This document shows, one piece after another, positions 20,363-21,141 of a stretch of DNA of 21,141 nt. How positions within the stretch are numbered: position 1 is the first letter of the stretch; each line of letters starts with the position of its first letter. Below the pieces are notes generated by a model. The model was not told the DNA's origin and did not search any database. It saw only the letters and a list, made by a program, of their open reading frames with translations. Where the stretch lies: the NCBI GenBank assembly GCA_009602725.1, contig WELB01000061.1, forward strand, positions 266,991 through 288,131. Reading direction: 5' to 3'. Origin of the DNA: Spirogloea muscicola. Lineage: Eukaryota; Streptophyta; Zygnematophyceae; Spirogloeales; Spirogloeaceae. Both the position numbers and the translations under genes were made by a program.

Positions 20363-21067
20363 AGCCCACAGCCTCTCAGCAAGTCGTCTCACGGTGGCAT
20401 GGCCGTCGACCCGCCGCCGCCGCCGCCGTCGCCGCCGCAGCACCCGCCGCCGTCGCCAACACTGCCACCCCGTCCACGGCGCCCCCCCGGTAGCGATCCT
20501 TCCCGCAGCCCCGCCGGACGTGCGGCTCACGCCGCTCCGGCAGCGGAGCCGGCTGCTGGCTGACGCCTTCGGCGGCGAAAGGGGGATTGCCACGAAGAAG
20601 CTGGCTCCGCGAGCTGCGGCGCGACTCGCGGCGCCTTGCGCGGCGGCGGTCGACGCGGGCTTGGGTCCGGGGGGGAAAGACCAGGGTTGCAAGTGCTGGA
20701 GAGGGGTTTTAGGTTTTGGAAAGAGCGCGTTATCAGACCCATTATCGAACTTGACCTGGCAGAGAGTGGGAGTCAAGCGCCGGGGTTTAAATGGCAAGCG
20801 TCGCACGGAGCGGCTTATCACGACAGTCGTGTGCGTCCGGGCTCGGCAACCTGGGAGACGTCCACAGAGTGTTAAGAGTAAACGAGGCATTGATTGGAGT
20901 CCATCTCTTTGATTGAAATCCATCATCGGCCCTCAGGTGGCGGCGGCTGCTGCGCTGCAGGCGGCCTCCACCCAAAACCCCGTTGCAGCAAATTGCTATA
21001 TTCTTTTCCTAAACCCCTTTCCAAGGGGCCGGCGCCGCGCGGCCTTGGCGCCGGGCTTTGCGCCGCG
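20363..21067. promoter_or_regulatory. GC-rich upstream region of the ZNF593/Bud20 gene, possibly a second divergent promoter
   Basis: The left part is a CCG/CGC-rich run (about 20411-20456). The middle has TTTTGGAAAGAGCGCGTTA near 20714-20732, like the repeat at 15196-15231. The right part has CCTAAACCCC at 21008-21017, a telo-box-like word. Open frames on both strands (20262-20912 +, 20246-20926 -) are low-complexity and match no family. Confidence 0.45.
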
Positions 21068-21141
21068 ATGTCCGGCGGCGCGCCTCCCCAGCGCCGGCGC
21101 GCCGCCATGGCGGCGACTGCAGAGGCCTGCGGCAGCGACGG
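21068..21141 (+). CDS. Possible first exon of a further gene, cut by the window end
   Basis: An ATG at 21068 opens a frame that stays open to the last base (MSGGAPPQRRRAAMAATAEA...). A second in-frame ATG at 21107 sits in a strong start context (GCCGCCATGG). The setting mirrors the other GC-rich first exons here: divergent from a - strand gene about 700 bases away. The stretch is too short to identify a product, and GC-rich DNA gives open frames by chance. Confidence 0.3.
   Translation, partial: MSGGAPPQRRRAAMAATAEACGSD

Noticed and set aside
20262-20912. 216-codon + strand open frame
   Set aside because: It is antisense to ZNF593/Bud20 exon 1 and the promoter, is CCG-repeat-driven, and has no recognisable domain.
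20246-20926. 226-codon - strand frame as a longer ZNF593/Bud20 N-terminus
   Set aside because: The part upstream of MGRCPHN is low-complexity, homologues start at MG.CPH, and the 3' part is intron.
1-21141. tRNA, rRNA, CRISPR array, virus-like element
   Set aside because: No cloverleaf, rRNA core, evenly spaced repeat-spacer array, or polymerase, integrase or capsid-like frame was seen on either strand.

Overview
The window is nuclear DNA of a eukaryote, almost certainly from the green (plant/algal) lineage. It has spliceosomal introns, GC-rich first exons that fade into roughly 45-50% GC downstream, and proteins that resemble land-plant families from end to end. I reconstructed five genes by joining exons whose splice sites, reading phase and family similarity all agree, about 35 introns in total. 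One intron is a textbook U12-type AT-AC intron. Chlorophyte model algae lack the minor spliceosome and streptophytes keep it, so a streptophyte or early-branching green alga is my best guess. No species is claimed.

Layout, left to right. (1) + strand, 1-3185: the 3' seven exons of a plant-type conserved protein of unknown function (remembered as the DUF7705 family), open at the left edge. (2) - strand, 8475-4201: ten exons that read as one type II membrane protein joining a fasciclin (FAS1) domain to a GT29 sialyltransferase-like domain, convergent with gene 1. (3) - strand, 14494-10221: a twelve-exon plant-type tRNA-dihydrouridine synthase. (4) + strand, 15355-18371: a seven-exon GT23/FUT8-like glycosyltransferase with an N-terminal membrane anchor, divergent from gene 3. 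(5) - strand, 20362-19113: a four-exon ZNF593/Bud20 zinc-finger protein (60S ribosome export/biogenesis) carrying the U12-type intron, convergent with gene 4. (6) + strand from 21068: a possible first exon leaving the right edge. The longest gene-free stretch is 8476-10220.

Functionally there are two themes. One is secretory glycosylation: the FAS1-GT29 chimera and the GT23-like enzyme both have short basic N-termini and a single signal anchor, as Golgi enzymes do. The other is the translation machinery: tRNA dihydrouridylation and 60S assembly. The two translation genes share a TTTAGGGCCCG element just inside the first intron, reminiscent of the telo-box/site II combination of plant ribosome-biogenesis promoters.

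The most novel points are the apparent FAS1-GT29 fusion, the absence of the usual histidine in its sialylmotif VS, and the AT-AC intron. No rRNA, tRNA, CRISPR array, virus-like element or intact transposon was recognised.
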